Source: Flavobacteriales bacterium (GTDB lineage Bacteria; Bacteroidota; Bacteroidia; Flavobacteriales_G; Salibacteraceae). Taken from it: DNA of 64,000 bases. The stretch covers positions 1-64,000 of the forward strand of contig JABMOM010000040.1 of the NCBI GenBank assembly GCA_013204105.1, written 5' to 3'. Below, piece after piece: positions 26,792 through 37,200 of the stretch. The position numbers and the translations under genes were made by a program. Position 1 is the stretch's first letter. Every line of letters starts with the position of its first letter. Below the pieces are notes generated by a model. That model was not told where the DNA came from. It saw only the letters and a list, made by a program, of their open reading frames with translations, and did no database searches.

Positions 26792-27748
26792 ATGAGCATA
26801 CACGATTTCAACCCGACCGAGAAGAAAGACACACGCAGTGGTTTTGGAGATGCCCTTTATGAATTGGGCAAGGAAGATGAACGGGTAGTCGGACTTTGCG
26901 CAGACCTCACAGGCTCGCTGAAGATGAATGCCTTTGCTGATCATTTTCCAGATCGCTTCTTTCAAACGGGAGTTGCTGAAGCCAACATGATCGGAATGGC
27001 AGCCGGCCTTACCATAGGGGGTAAGATTCCCTTCACAGGAACCTTTGCTAACTTCAGTACTGGTCGCGTATACGATCAGATCCGACAGAGCATTGCATAT
27101 TCAGGTAAAAATGTGAAGATCTGTGCTTCACACGCAGGACTGACACTCGGTGAGGATGGGGCTACCCACCAGATCCTTGAGGACATCGGACTGATGCGGA
27201 TGCTTCCAGGAATGACGGTCATCAACCCCTGCGATTACAACCAGACCTTTGCAGCCACTAAGGCAATCAAGGACTGGGAAGGCCCCGTATACCTACGTTT
27301 TGGACGTCCATCTTGGCCCATTTTCGCTTCCAAGGACAGCTTCGAGATCGGAAAAGCTTGGAAGATCAATGACGGAGCCGATGTCACCATCGTAGCTACA
27401 GGTCATTTGGTGTGGTACTCGATCCTCGCTGCAAAAGAGCTAGAAAAGGAAGGTATTTCAGTGGACTTACTCAACATTCACACGATCAAGCCGATCGATG
27501 AAGAGGCCATCATAGCGTCGGTGAAAAAAACGGGCTGTTTGGTTACTGCTGAAGAACACAATCGTTTTGGTGGATTGGGTGAAGCTGTAGCGCAAGTAAC
27601 CACCACCCACTACCCTGTTGCACAGGAGTTTGTAGCTGTCGATGACACCTTTGGCGAAAGTGGCAAGCCGGAAGACTTGTTGAAAAAGTATGGCTTAGAC
27701 GTGCGTGATATCATCTCTGCCGCGAAACGAGCGGTCGCCAGAAAGTAA
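26792..27748 (+). CDS. Transketolase, C-terminal subunit
   Basis: A 318-aa half enzyme with the pyrimidine-binding domain (about 8-180: [46 protein letters not shown]) and the transketolase C-terminal domain (about 190-318). E of VAEAN is the conserved glutamate that activates ThDP. It pairs with the subunit at 24531. Its start is seven bases from the VWA stop, so all three genes are likely one transcript. Confidence 0.95.
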   Translation: MSIHDFNPTEKKDTRSGFGDALYELGKEDERVVGLCADLTGSLKMNAFADHFPDRFFQTGVAEANMIGMAAGLTIGGKIPFTGTFANFSTGRVYDQIRQSIAYSGKNVKICASHAGLTLGEDGATHQILEDIGLMRMLPGMTVINPCDYNQTFAATKAIKDWEGPVYLRFGRPSWPIFASKDSFEIGKAWKINDGADVTIVATGHLVWYSILAAKELEKEGISVDLLNIHTIKPIDEEAIIASVKKTGCLVTAEEHNRFGGLGEAVAQVTTTHYPVAQEFVAVDDTFGESGKPEDLLKKYGLDVRDIISAAKRAVARK

Positions 27749-27778
27749 ACATTGGGATTCGGAAGAGGTTAGGGAAAA

Positions 27779-28372
27779 TTAATCTTCCAATTGCGCGAGC
27801 TTCTTATCTAGCAATGCGATTTGTTCACGCTTGCCCGACTGGCGGTTTTCCTTCGAGAAATCAGTCCAATATTGATGGACGTTCAAAAAGGAGATTTGTC
27901 GCTCAATCCAATTGCGTTCTCCGCACAGCACATCCCAAGCGCAGAATTCCTTGTAGAGATATCCCGAAATCTTGTCGTAATCAGTACGCCCCAAATAGTC
28001 CAAGTCCGCATCACAAATGATCTGTTCAAGCTTATTCTTAGGCTTTTGAGGCACTTTGGTGGCCATGATCATTCCGCACACAATTTGAATTTCCTCCATG
28101 GTGTACCCCGCCTCGTACATCATAAAATAGGCAATACCACAGCTGGCTTCTTCGTGATTGGTATAGGCAACCAAATGGCCGCAATCGTGAAATGCTGCTG
28201 CGACCAAAAGCAATTCTAAATCGGTTCCAGAAACTCCTTCTGCGGTACATATTTCCTTGGTCGCCCCAACCACATCTTTCGTGTGATACAAGCCGTGATA
28301 ATAAAGCGTAGGCGCAAGGTCTTTTTCCAGACGTGCGAGTATCCTGCTGCTAATTTCTTCTAATCGATTCAT
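27779..28372 (-). CDS. HD-domain metal phosphohydrolase
   Basis: A 197-aa cytoplasmic HD-superfamily protein. Metal ligands are visible: H30 (LYHTKD), H62-D63 (AAFHDCGH) and D121/D123 (ICDADLDYLG), with NHEEASC and AGYTMEEIQIVCGMIMAT between them. HD enzymes of this size hydrolyse nucleotides or phosphomonoesters; some degrade cyclic nucleotides. Substrate is not known here. Its ATG is one base after the stop of the universal stress gene, and two adenylate cyclases lie just upstream on the same strand, so a role in cyclic nucleotide turnover is a hypothesis. Confidence 0.85.
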   Translation of the reverse strand: MNRLEEISSRILARLEKDLAPTLYYHGLYHTKDVVGATKEICTAEGVSGTDLELLLVAAAFHDCGHLVAYTNHEEASCGIAYFMMYEAGYTMEEIQIVCGMIMATKVPQKPKNKLEQIICDADLDYLGRTDYDKISGYLYKEFCAWDVLCGERNWIERQISFLNVHQYWTDFSKENRQSGKREQIALLDKKLAQLED

Positions 28373-28373
28373 A

Positions 28374-29165
28374 CTATTTATTTACGCAGAATACCGGGAT
28401 GGCATTATCGTTTAAAATGATTCGTTCTTTGTCCGCATTTCCGAGGATAGCCTTGTCGGAAACCAAAGACATGATTGAAATGAATTGCACGGGCCGCTCC
28501 TTAGCGAACTTCATTATTTGCTTGCCGTAGCCAAAAGAGTATTCAGTAGCCTCTTCGTTCACCACTTCAAATGGTACCCCTAATTTAGTGAATTCCTCCA
28601 CTGCAATGGCCTGATTTCTTTCAATGGCTTCTCCGGGTCCTTCATCGCTCTTGAGAACGGTGTACAACAATACGGTGCTATTGAATAACTTAGAGAGCCT
28701 CGCCGTATCCTGCACTTTTTTGATGAAATCATTGTGCGGCGCCATTGGAAAGAGAATCTCTGTACTTCCATCTTCAGGAATTACACTTTCCTTTTGAACG
28801 ACTAGCGCAGGCACTGGAAGTTGTTGGGTCAAGCTCAATATGTTTGAGCCAAACAAAAATTGCTTAACATCATGTACCCCATGTGTGCCGATAACCACAA
28901 GGTCAAGATCTAGCTCGCCGACTATTCCTGGAACCACCGAAGTAAATTTACCGTAGTGCAACTCCACTTTGTAGTCGATGCCTTTCGTTTTCAGGGAATC
29001 TGCGTACATATCAAAACGCGGAGTCACATCATGGTTAGAGTGCTTTTCAGGTGCGACATGTATGAGCGAAAGCAGGCATTTCTCCTTGAAGGCAATCGAC
29101 TCTGCAAAAGCAACGGAAGTGTGGCACAAATCCGTAAAATCGATCAATACTCCAACGTGTTTCAT
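28374..29165 (-). CDS. Tandem universal stress protein (UspA)
   Basis: A 263-aa protein with two Usp domains (about 1-138 and 142-263). The first keeps the ATP-binding pattern GxxG-x9-G(S/T): GTHG, nine residues, then GSN (about 93-108). The second lacks this motif (IMSLVSDKAILGNADKERI) and probably does not bind nucleotide. Usp proteins act in stress and some mycobacterial members bind cAMP. Here it stands between adenylate cyclase genes and an HD hydrolase gene in one run of minus-strand genes, separated from the cyclase stop by 78 bases. Confidence 0.9.
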   Translation of the reverse strand: MKHVGVLIDFTDLCHTSVAFAESIAFKEKCLLSLIHVAPEKHSNHDVTPRFDMYADSLKTKGIDYKVELHYGKFTSVVPGIVGELDLDLVVIGTHGVHDVKQFLFGSNILSLTQQLPVPALVVQKESVIPEDGSTEILFPMAPHNDFIKKVQDTARLSKLFNSTVLLYTVLKSDEGPGEAIERNQAIAVEEFTKLGVPFEVVNEEATEYSFGYGKQIMKFAKERPVQFISIMSLVSDKAILGNADKERIILNDNAIPVFCVNK

Positions 29166-29243
29166 AGGTGGCTAGGATTTAAGAAGCGGCAATGTACATT
29201 ATGACAAGGCTCGCAGCAATCAAATATCGAATATTCTTAAGTT

Positions 29244-31043
29244 TCAAGCGGTAGCGTCTTGTTGTGATCTATGCACAAACCACATGGTCATCTCCCCTTT
29301 TCCTTTCACATCCATAGCACCTCTTTGCTCGAATGCGAAGCGCTTATCATCCTTTAATAATGCATAGGTTGATTGACTGATGTTCACTTTCCCAACCTCG
29401 CCATGACTTTCCATTCTATGTGCAGTATTTACCGTGTCACCCCATATATCGTACTGAAACTTCTTCACCCCTACGATGCCTGCGACGACATGTCCGGTAT
29501 GAATTCCTACGCGCATTTCGAACGCTCCAGCATTTTTCGCCAGGTTCTGCGTTTTTCTGTTTGTGATGAATGCTTGCATTTCGATTGCCGCCATCAGTGT
29601 GTTACCAGCGGATTCTGGTGACGGAACGGGCAATCCGCCAGCAGCCATATAGGCGTCGCCGATGGTTTTGATCTTTTCAATGCCATAGGTGTCGCAAATG
29701 CCATCAAATGCTTCGAAACATACATTGATCTCTTCTACGAGGTCCTTGGCGTTCAGCTTTTCTGCGGCTTCCGTAAAATGAGCGAAATCCGTAAACAGTA
29801 TGGAGGCGTCTAAAAAGTCACGTGCTTCTGCTTTTCCTTTTGATTTTAATTCTTCGGCTATTTGCTCGGGCAGAATGTTGAGCAATAGATGATCACTGCG
29901 CTTCTTTTCGACTGAAATGCGGTTTCGTTGCCGAAGGAAGAGGATCGCAATCATGAATACGACCAGAAAAGCACCGATAAGAAAATTGCGTGTAATACGC
30001 TCCTGCTTCAGCTCTTCTTCAGCTATGGCATCCTTAACGGCTTGTTCGGCTTGCTTATCCCGCATTGCCTGATCAAATTCAAATTGCCCATTCAATTCCG
30101 CCACTTTTTGCAGCACTTGATCATTGTACATTGAATCTTTGTGCTCACTCAATGTGCGCAGATAGAAATAGGCGCTGTCTGAATTTCCAATGGCAGCAAA
30201 GGCCTTATGCATGGTTGCCTGTGTCTCTCTCAAGTAATATCCACCAGAACCCAGGTCCTCCAAATAAACCAAGGCTGCTCTTCCATGTGTGATGGCCTTT
30301 TGGTATTCTCCTGCCTCCAAATATGCCGTGGACAAGAAGGTGGAAACCGGTCCATACGATTCCTCCTCAATGAGATCTCGATAATTATCCTTCAAGGCCT
30401 GCAAATGCCTGATGGTGCGCTGAGGATCACCTTGATTCGTAAACATTTTACCCCGAAACGATTCAATCTGAACAAGGAAAAAATCGTACCTATCTCCTAC
30501 TTCTTCAATGGCGGCCTGGAATCGTTTTTCAGCCTTATCGAATTGCCTCAATTCTGAATAAGACAAGGCAATTAAGTAGTGGACTACGGCAGATCGATAG
30601 GTGCCATAATCACTCGAATCCGATGCGTTTTCTAATTGATCAATCGCCGCTTGATAATTCTTCAAGTCGTGCTGAAGTACTCCGAGTTGCAGGTAACAAT
30701 TCTTCATCCCTTCTCGATCACCCATTTGCGTATAGAGATCCAAGCTTTGCAGGAAGTATTTTGCCGCCAAGTCTAATGACCCTCCTCCCGATAACTCGAT
30801 CGTCCCCATCAACCTCAATGCTTCAGCACGCTGGTCTTCATTCTCAGTGACCATCGCTTGCTCTACATAAATTCTTGCAGAATCTTGCTTCGAATTTTTG
30901 ATGAAGTCATTGGCTCTTTCCAGTAGTCTTTGAACTGTAGCACTATCCGTCTGTGCGATTGCAACAGACGAAGTACCAGCCAACCAAAGGCAGGCAGTCA
31001 AGCCTAGCAGCCACATGCATCTCTTATTCAGCACGGGACGCAT
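29244..31043 (-). CDS. TPR-sensor transmembrane adenylate cyclase 1
   Basis: A 599-aa class III cyclase: signal peptide (about 1-31), periplasmic TPR repeats (about 40-330), one transmembrane helix (about 353-370), a linker SDHLLLNILPEQIAEELK and the catalytic domain (about 405-590). Catalytic residues are complete: metal ligands D419 (LFTDF) and D463 (IGDAYM), purine-selective K459 and D532 (the Lys/Asp pair marks ATP use), N539 and R543 for the transition state. It should turn an outside signal into cAMP. Start may also be the Met at 31016. It overlaps the second cyclase gene by 20 bases. Confidence 0.93.
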   Translation of the reverse strand: MRPVLNKRCMWLLGLTACLWLAGTSSVAIAQTDSATVQRLLERANDFIKNSKQDSARIYVEQAMVTENEDQRAEALRLMGTIELSGGGSLDLAAKYFLQSLDLYTQMGDREGMKNCYLQLGVLQHDLKNYQAAIDQLENASDSSDYGTYRSAVVHYLIALSYSELRQFDKAEKRFQAAIEEVGDRYDFFLVQIESFRGKMFTNQGDPQRTIRHLQALKDNYRDLIEEESYGPVSTFLSTAYLEAGEYQKAITHGRAALVYLEDLGSGGYYLRETQATMHKAFAAIGNSDSAYFYLRTLSEHKDSMYNDQVLQKVAELNGQFEFDQAMRDKQAEQAVKDAIAEEELKQERITRNFLIGAFLVVFMIAILFLRQRNRISVEKKRSDHLLLNILPEQIAEELKSKGKAEARDFLDASILFTDFAHFTEAAEKLNAKDLVEEINVCFEAFDGICDTYGIEKIKTIGDAYMAAGGLPVPSPESAGNTLMAAIEMQAFITNRKTQNLAKNAGAFEMRVGIHTGHVVAGIVGVKKFQYDIWGDTVNTAHRMESHGEVGKVNISQSTYALLKDDKRFAFEQRGAMDVKGKGEMTMWFVHRSQQDATA

Positions 31044-32958
31044 TTTGCGTTACAAACCACATTTCCATCTCACCTTTTCCTTTGGCCTCAATCTTTCCGC
31101 GGGCTTCAAATCCAAATCTTGGATCCTCCTTTACAAGAGCATAGGTCGCTGCGCTGATATTCACCTTGCCTTCAGCACCATATGTTTCCATGCGATGCGC
31201 TGTATTGACTGCATCGCCCCAAATGTCGTATTGAAATTTCTTATCTCCAACAATGCCCGCCACCACCGCACCCGTGTGAATTCCTACCCGCATTTCGAAT
31301 GCTGCCAAACCGAGGGCGTCTCGTTCTAGCTTTCGTTGGACGATAAAATCATGCATTGCCAAAGCCGCGCACACCGTTTGATGAGCTGAATCAGCCGATG
31401 GCTTGGGTAAACCTCCAACGGCCATATAGGCATCGCCAATGGTTTTAATTTTTTCCAGGCCAAGCGCATCTATGATCGCATCAAAGCCTTTGAAGCAAGC
31501 ATCTACTTCTTCCACCAATTCAGAGGGTTTTAATTGAGCCCCAATTTCGGTGAAAGACTTGAAATCCGTAAAAAGGATGGTTGTCTCATCAAATTCTCGT
31601 GCTTCAGCCTTACCATATCGCTTCAACTCATCCGCCACAGATGCAGGAAGAATATTGAGTAAAAGCTTATCGCTTCGGTCTTTCTCACTAGATATACGTC
31701 TTCCCTGAATGAAGAGCACCACAGCAAAGAGTGCCATCAAAGCAAAGGCCGATATCAATCCATTCCGAATCGTTTTTTGATTTTCAATATCGGCGTCTTT
31801 TAACGCTTGATCCTTCATCAAAAGTTCGATTTCCTTTTGCTTTCCTTCCATTTCATAGTCAAAAAGCATTTGTCCTAGCTTTTGATCTACTTCTACAGAA
31901 TAGGCGCTATCCCTTAACTCGAGCAGCAATTGTTGATATTCAAACGCCTTAGCGAGTTCACCTTTTTCAGCCAGCAGGGCTGCCACTCCCTCATAACAAG
32001 ACCTCAAAGTGGCCGAATTGTCGGAGATTTTCTTGGTTGTCTCGATCGCCTTGTAAAACATCTCTTCTGCACGGTCATTTTTTCCTTGAAGTACCAATGC
32101 TTTGCCAATCGCTAGGTATGAAGAAGCGCGTGCGAGGTCTTGGTCTTGCTTGTTGGCTATGAACAAAGCACGTTCGTGAAAAGCAATGGCAGTGTCGACT
32201 TCACCCAATTCCCGATGGGCATTTCCGAGCATATTCAGTACGTGAGGTTCATCAAAGGATCCATGAGAAGCCTTTTTGGAAATGTTCAAATAGTACAATG
32301 CAGAATCCAGCATATCCCTGCTCACGTAAATTCCTCCAAGGTTTAAAGTTGAAGCGCCTATTCCTCTGTCGTATCCAATGGATTGGTCAAGTTGAAGCGC
32401 TTTTAGGTAGGCTGAAATCGCCTTGGATTTGGTTGCTAAATGATCGGAGTGTACGTTACCAATGTTCGTCCAGGCTGTAGCTATCCTCAAGGTATCTCCT
32501 TCCAATTCAGCATACTTCAAAGACTGCAGGTAATAATCGAGCGCCTTGGTATCATTTCCACGGTCATAATAAACGGCCCCCATGTTGTTGTACATATTGG
32601 ACAGTCCCACATTGTGACCAATCTTTTCAAAAATGTCTCGTGCTTCTCCCCAATATTGAATCGCCATTACGTATTCGCCCTGCACATAATACGCAATCCC
32701 AATATGCTTTTTCGCGTAAGCTGCTCCTTCTTCATACCCAATGGATATAGCGAGCTCATAGGATCGGGTGCCAATCTGCATCACACTATCGGTATTGGAT
32801 TCAAAAAATGTTTGGGCCAACTCGTTGAGCAGATCTACCTTACTCTCTTTGTCCGCAGCAGATTGGATTTCGGAGCGAAGACTGTCTTCTACGTTTTGGG
32901 CATATAGCCCCATTCCCATCAACCCTATCAACAGGCAAAGCGCATATTTTCTAATCAT
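31024..32958 (-). CDS. TPR-sensor transmembrane adenylate cyclase 2
   Basis: A 644-aa paralogue of the cyclase next to it with the same plan: signal peptide (MIRKYALCLLIGLMGMGLYAQ), more TPR units (about 25-370), a transmembrane helix (GLISAFALMALFAVVLFI), the linker SDKLLLNILPASVADELK and a class III catalytic domain. LFTDF, EKIKTIGDAYMA, YDIWGDAVNTAHRME repeat every catalytic residue of the first copy, including the ATP-type Lys/Asp pair. ATG at 32958 gives the signal peptide; a start at 33063 would add 35 unrelated residues across the divergent promoter region. It is probably the first gene of the four-gene unit. Confidence 0.93.
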   Translation of the reverse strand: MIRKYALCLLIGLMGMGLYAQNVEDSLRSEIQSAADKESKVDLLNELAQTFFESNTDSVMQIGTRSYELAISIGYEEGAAYAKKHIGIAYYVQGEYVMAIQYWGEARDIFEKIGHNVGLSNMYNNMGAVYYDRGNDTKALDYYLQSLKYAELEGDTLRIATAWTNIGNVHSDHLATKSKAISAYLKALQLDQSIGYDRGIGASTLNLGGIYVSRDMLDSALYYLNISKKASHGSFDEPHVLNMLGNAHRELGEVDTAIAFHERALFIANKQDQDLARASSYLAIGKALVLQGKNDRAEEMFYKAIETTKKISDNSATLRSCYEGVAALLAEKGELAKAFEYQQLLLELRDSAYSVEVDQKLGQMLFDYEMEGKQKEIELLMKDQALKDADIENQKTIRNGLISAFALMALFAVVLFIQGRRISSEKDRSDKLLLNILPASVADELKRYGKAEAREFDETTILFTDFKSFTEIGAQLKPSELVEEVDACFKGFDAIIDALGLEKIKTIGDAYMAVGGLPKPSADSAHQTVCAALAMHDFIVQRKLERDALGLAAFEMRVGIHTGAVVAGIVGDKKFQYDIWGDAVNTAHRMETYGAEGKVNISAATYALVKEDPRFGFEARGKIEAKGKGEMEMWFVTQNASRAE

Positions 32959-33043
32959 CACGTCCGAAAAGGGTTTAGTCAGCTTGAAAAATAAAACTAG
33001 TATTTCATTCCGTGCGCATTCTTGACCACATTTGCCAAATAGA

Positions 33044-34216
33044 ATGCCTTTCTCCCCCCACATAGCACAGACCAGCCCATTCCCAATGGGAATAGAAGTG
33101 GATCGAGCTGAAGGCTGCTACATTTATGACAAGTCTGGTAAGCGTTACCTAGACTTGATCTCTGGCATAGCGGTCACCAACATCGGGCACCGCCATCCGT
33201 ACGTGATTTCTGCGATCAAAGACCAGCTCGATCGTTACCAACACGTGATTCCTTTTGGTGAGTTTTCGCAAGACCCTCAGAATAAGCTGGCCGACAAGCT
33301 CGCATCCTTGCTGCCAAAGACCTTGAACTGCAGCTACTTTGTCAACTCAGGAACGGAAGCCAACGAGGCTGCATTAAAACTCGCGAAGCGCGTGACGGGT
33401 CGTTTTGAGGTTGTCGCCATGCGCGGCGGATACCACGGAGGCACCCATGGATCGTTGAGCGTCAGTGGAAATGAAGTCAAAAAACAAGCCTTCAGGCCCT
33501 TTGTACCTGGAAGCACTTTCGTCGACTTCAATCGGACCGACGACCTGTACGCCATTACCCACAAGACTGCCGCGGTCATCGTTGAACCAGTAATGGGCGA
33601 TGCAGGTGTGCGAATCCCTGCACCAGGATACTTGAAGGCGCTTCGCGCTCGATGCGATGAGACGGGAGCCTTGTTGATCTTTGATGAAATCCAAACGGGC
33701 CTCGGGCGGACTGGAACGCTGTACGCTTTTGAGCGTTTTAATGTGATCCCTGACATCCTCACTACCGCCAAAGCCTTTGGAGGAGGGATGCCGATTGGCG
33801 CCTTTATCAGTTCAAAAGAGAACATGGAGCTGTTGACTCACGACCCCATACTGGGTCATATCACAACTTTTGGTGGGCACCCTGTGTGCTGTGCAGCAGC
33901 GCTGGCCAACTTGGAGGTGTTGACTGATCAGGAACCTTGGTTGGGACTAGTGGTTGAAAAAGGAGAGCTCTTCAAGGAATTGCTAGCACACAAACGCATC
34001 AAAGAAGTGCGACAGATCGGATTGATGTTAGCTGTTGAGTTGGAATCGGCGGAACAAGTGGACACCGTTATCGCTGAGCTTTTGAAACGCGGGATCATCG
34101 GGTTCTACTTCCTCTCTACTCGAAATGCCTTTCGATTGGCACCACCGCTGTGCATTTCGGAGGATGAAATCCGCTGGGCTTCTGCGGAAATACTAGCTGT
34201 GCTTTCGACACTTTAA
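33044..34216 (+). CDS. Class III PLP aminotransferase
   Basis: A 390-aa enzyme of the acetylornithine/ornithine-type aminotransferase family. Visible features are SGIAVTNIGHRHP, the PLP phosphate site NSGTEANEAALKLAKR, GGYHGGTHG, the PLP-ring Asp in LIFDEIQTGLGRTG and the Schiff-base Lys in TTAKAFGGGMPIGAF. Full length. The substrate (acetylornithine, lysine-epsilon, glutamate-semialdehyde-like or other) cannot be told, as no arginine gene is nearby. ATG at 33044 is preferred; TTG at 33032 would add four residues. It is divergent from the cyclase unit with an 85-base gap. Confidence 0.88.
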   Translation: MPFSPHIAQTSPFPMGIEVDRAEGCYIYDKSGKRYLDLISGIAVTNIGHRHPYVISAIKDQLDRYQHVIPFGEFSQDPQNKLADKLASLLPKTLNCSYFVNSGTEANEAALKLAKRVTGRFEVVAMRGGYHGGTHGSLSVSGNEVKKQAFRPFVPGSTFVDFNRTDDLYAITHKTAAVIVEPVMGDAGVRIPAPGYLKALRARCDETGALLIFDEIQTGLGRTGTLYAFERFNVIPDILTTAKAFGGGMPIGAFISSKENMELLTHDPILGHITTFGGHPVCCAAALANLEVLTDQEPWLGLVVEKGELFKELLAHKRIKEVRQIGLMLAVELESAEQVDTVIAELLKRGIIGFYFLSTRNAFRLAPPLCISEDEIRWASAEILAVLSTL

Positions 34217-34239
34217 TGGAATCAACATAGCACTGCCCG

Positions 34240-37200
34240 TCAACGTATGACGTGCAAGGCGCCCGTGCGTTCAAAGGGCATTGCCTTCTTCGCGTTCAGT
34301 CCAACAAATGCATTGTAATCAATACGATAAGTGTAGACCCCTACAGGAATTCGCGACCCCGTCAAAACACCATCCCATTGAAAATCAGGATCACTTGAAG
34401 TAAAGACCTTCTCACCCCACCGATCGTAGATGGTGATCCTAAACGCATCTATCTCACATGTATAAGAGATCTCAAACACGTCATTGATTCCGTCCCGAAA
34501 AGGCGAAAATGCATTGGGGATGTACATCCGGCAATCACACTCCATGACAGAAACATACGCAGAGTCTCTGAGCCAGCCGCAGTCGTTGGATCCTTCTACC
34601 GTATACAATCCTTCCCCTTCTACGAATTGACTATATCCGTTATTACCTCCATTCCACAGGTAGGTTGTGTTGGTATCTTTCTGTCGATAGCTGAACGTAT
34701 CCCCGAAACAGATCGTAGTGTCATGGATGTTGACCAAGCTGGGAGCTACTTTGGTGTAAAAACGGAATGTATCTGAAGTCCCACAGCCCCCTGCACTGAC
34801 CACCACCCAATACTTTCCTGCTTTCGTAACCAAGAATACAGAGTCGGTAGCACCGTTTTGCCATTGGTATTCCACGCCAGACAATCCAGGTTCAAGCAAT
34901 ACGGTGGCGCCTTCGCAGCGCGTTTGATCCTCTCCTAACTCTATCTGAGGGATGGGATGAACGGCCACCTCCACTGAGTCACTTCGAGTACAGCCTTTCT
35001 TGGTCACGGTTACGGCATAAAACCCCGGTTCATAGGCCATTATGTTTGGGCCGATGGTTCCATCGTACCAAACGAAGCTGGCATTTTGCGGTCCTTTTGC
35101 CGTGAGTTCAAAGGAATCCCCCTCACAGAAATGTACGTCTTCATCTAAGACGAGGTTTGGCGTGGGATGAATATCCACATCGATCTGATCGCTAACACTG
35201 CAGCCATCTAGCGTGACGGTCACTTTGTAGGTTCCGCTCACGGCGACGGGAAAAAACGGACTGGTGTAATTGGTGTTCCAGAGATAGGTGGCGCCATCGT
35301 TGAAGACATCCAGCCAAATCACTGTTCCCTGGCACGCTGCCGTATCTGGCCCTAAGTCGACAATGGGCAAAGGCTTGAAGCTCGCTTGAATAGAGTCATC
35401 AAAGAGGCAACCCCGGTCGTTGATGGTCACGGAATAAATACCCGGTGAAGTGACGTAGCGTATCGAATCAACGGATCCATTGGACCAGCTGATTCCATCC
35501 AAACCCGATTGTATTACTTCCAAGACAATCGTGTCTTCCACACACGCGATGCGGTCGTCCCCGATGATGTCGTTGATCTGAAGCACATACTCCACCACTG
35601 TGGTATCTGCAAGCGAACAACCTTCTTTGAACACGATGACGGAGTAGACACCAGCTTCATCGATTGCGTAAGTAGCATTGGTGGAGCCGTCCTGCCATAA
35701 GTACGCAGATCCGTTCAAGAAGGCGTCCAATGTCATGGTGGCATTGGGGCAAAGGATTGTATCGTCGTCCAACACATTTGCCCAAATATTGACCGTGTCG
35801 ATCACGATCGTATCGGTGGAACCACAACCGTGGATGCTTACTTCCACCCACACTTCCCCGGAGTCGATGTAGGTGATGCTCGAAGTCGTATCTCCGGTTG
35901 ACCAATTGTAGCTCGCATCAAGAAGGTAGACATCGAGCTCGATGCTGTCGTATGGACAGAGCACCGTATCGTTACCAAGGTTCACCACTGGAAATGCTTG
36001 GTATTCAACCTCGATGGTGTCTGCAACAGTGCAAGACCCCACCGTAACGGTTACTGCATAGGAACCCGTGTCGGTTACCATGAAGGTAGGTCCGGTAGAC
36101 CCATCATGCCATAGATATACTCCCCCGGGCAATTGGGCATTGAGCTCAAGCGAGTCACCAACGCACAGCACCGTATCCTCCCCTAGCCCAACTTCAAAGG
36201 CAGTATAGTAGGCATTGAACCCAATCGAAACCGTGTCAATGGTGCCGCCATTCTTATCAATGTGCTCTACCCCTGTTTCGATGTAGTTGTTGTAAAAATT
36301 GGAAGCGCTGATGTGCACGGTTGCGGTATTCTGACCGCTGAGCACATCGCCCTTTGTCAAAAAGATTGCGCCTCCTTCTGAGTTATAGGTAAAGTTCGCT
36401 CCGCCATTGGTGGTGGCGCTATTGTTGATGAAGGTGCACTCATCCACTAGATATCCGTGACCTGGAGTTGAATTGAAAAGATCGTAGAAACAAATGGCGC
36501 CGCCGGCATTTCGATCGTGCTGCAAGTCGCCATTGTCCGCAGATTGACTGTACACATAGTTATCGCAGAAGCTGCTTTGCACCACCGAAGCGGTATCCAA
36601 GTCCCTCAATAAAATCGCTCCTCCGTGGCCTCCGTTCCAATTTTGGTTCGCGAAATTTCCGGAGAAATCACAACCACTGATGTGCGCCTCAGCATACGTA
36701 GCCTGACTGGCACTTCCATTCCTTCGACCAAAGATGAAGATCGCGCCACCGCTGCTTGAACGACCTCCCGCATAACTTCCAGGCGAGTCGTAAGCTTGAT
36801 TGTCGCGAAAGACGCAGTCGTTGATGAAAACATGCAAGGCAGAAGCTGTATCGCAATCGATGCGAATGCCACCTCCGTATGCGTAAGTGATGGAACCACA
36901 AGTCTCGGTGATCTTGCAGTCCTCAATGATGAGATCCTTAAAGGAGAAGTTCAGGGTATCCGAAATACCATCGTTCGCCGTTCCTGTATTGCAACCTGTG
37001 CCCGCGTAGTAATACAGGAATCCTCGACGTGTAACGCTGCCGTTTATGCGTGTTCCTTGTCCCAACGTAGACCCTTTGAAACTTAAACTCTTGCCCTCCG
37101 GCAGCTTGACAACAGGCGTATAAGAACTCACAGAGGACGGAAGAGAATATTCACCGGTATCGATGCGAATGGTATCACCGTCTACCGCAATGCTATCGAC

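Noticed and set aside
24531-27748. Frameshifted or broken transketolase
   Set aside because: The two halves each have complete domains, separate starts and stops, and match known split transketolases; only the inserted VWA gene is odd.
33032-33043. TTG start for the aminotransferase
   Set aside because: An ATG four codons later gives a normal N-terminus and no ribosome site favours the TTG.
33334-33825. 163-aa open frame opposite the aminotransferase
   Set aside because: The other strand contains the complete PLP-binding motifs, so this is a shadow frame.
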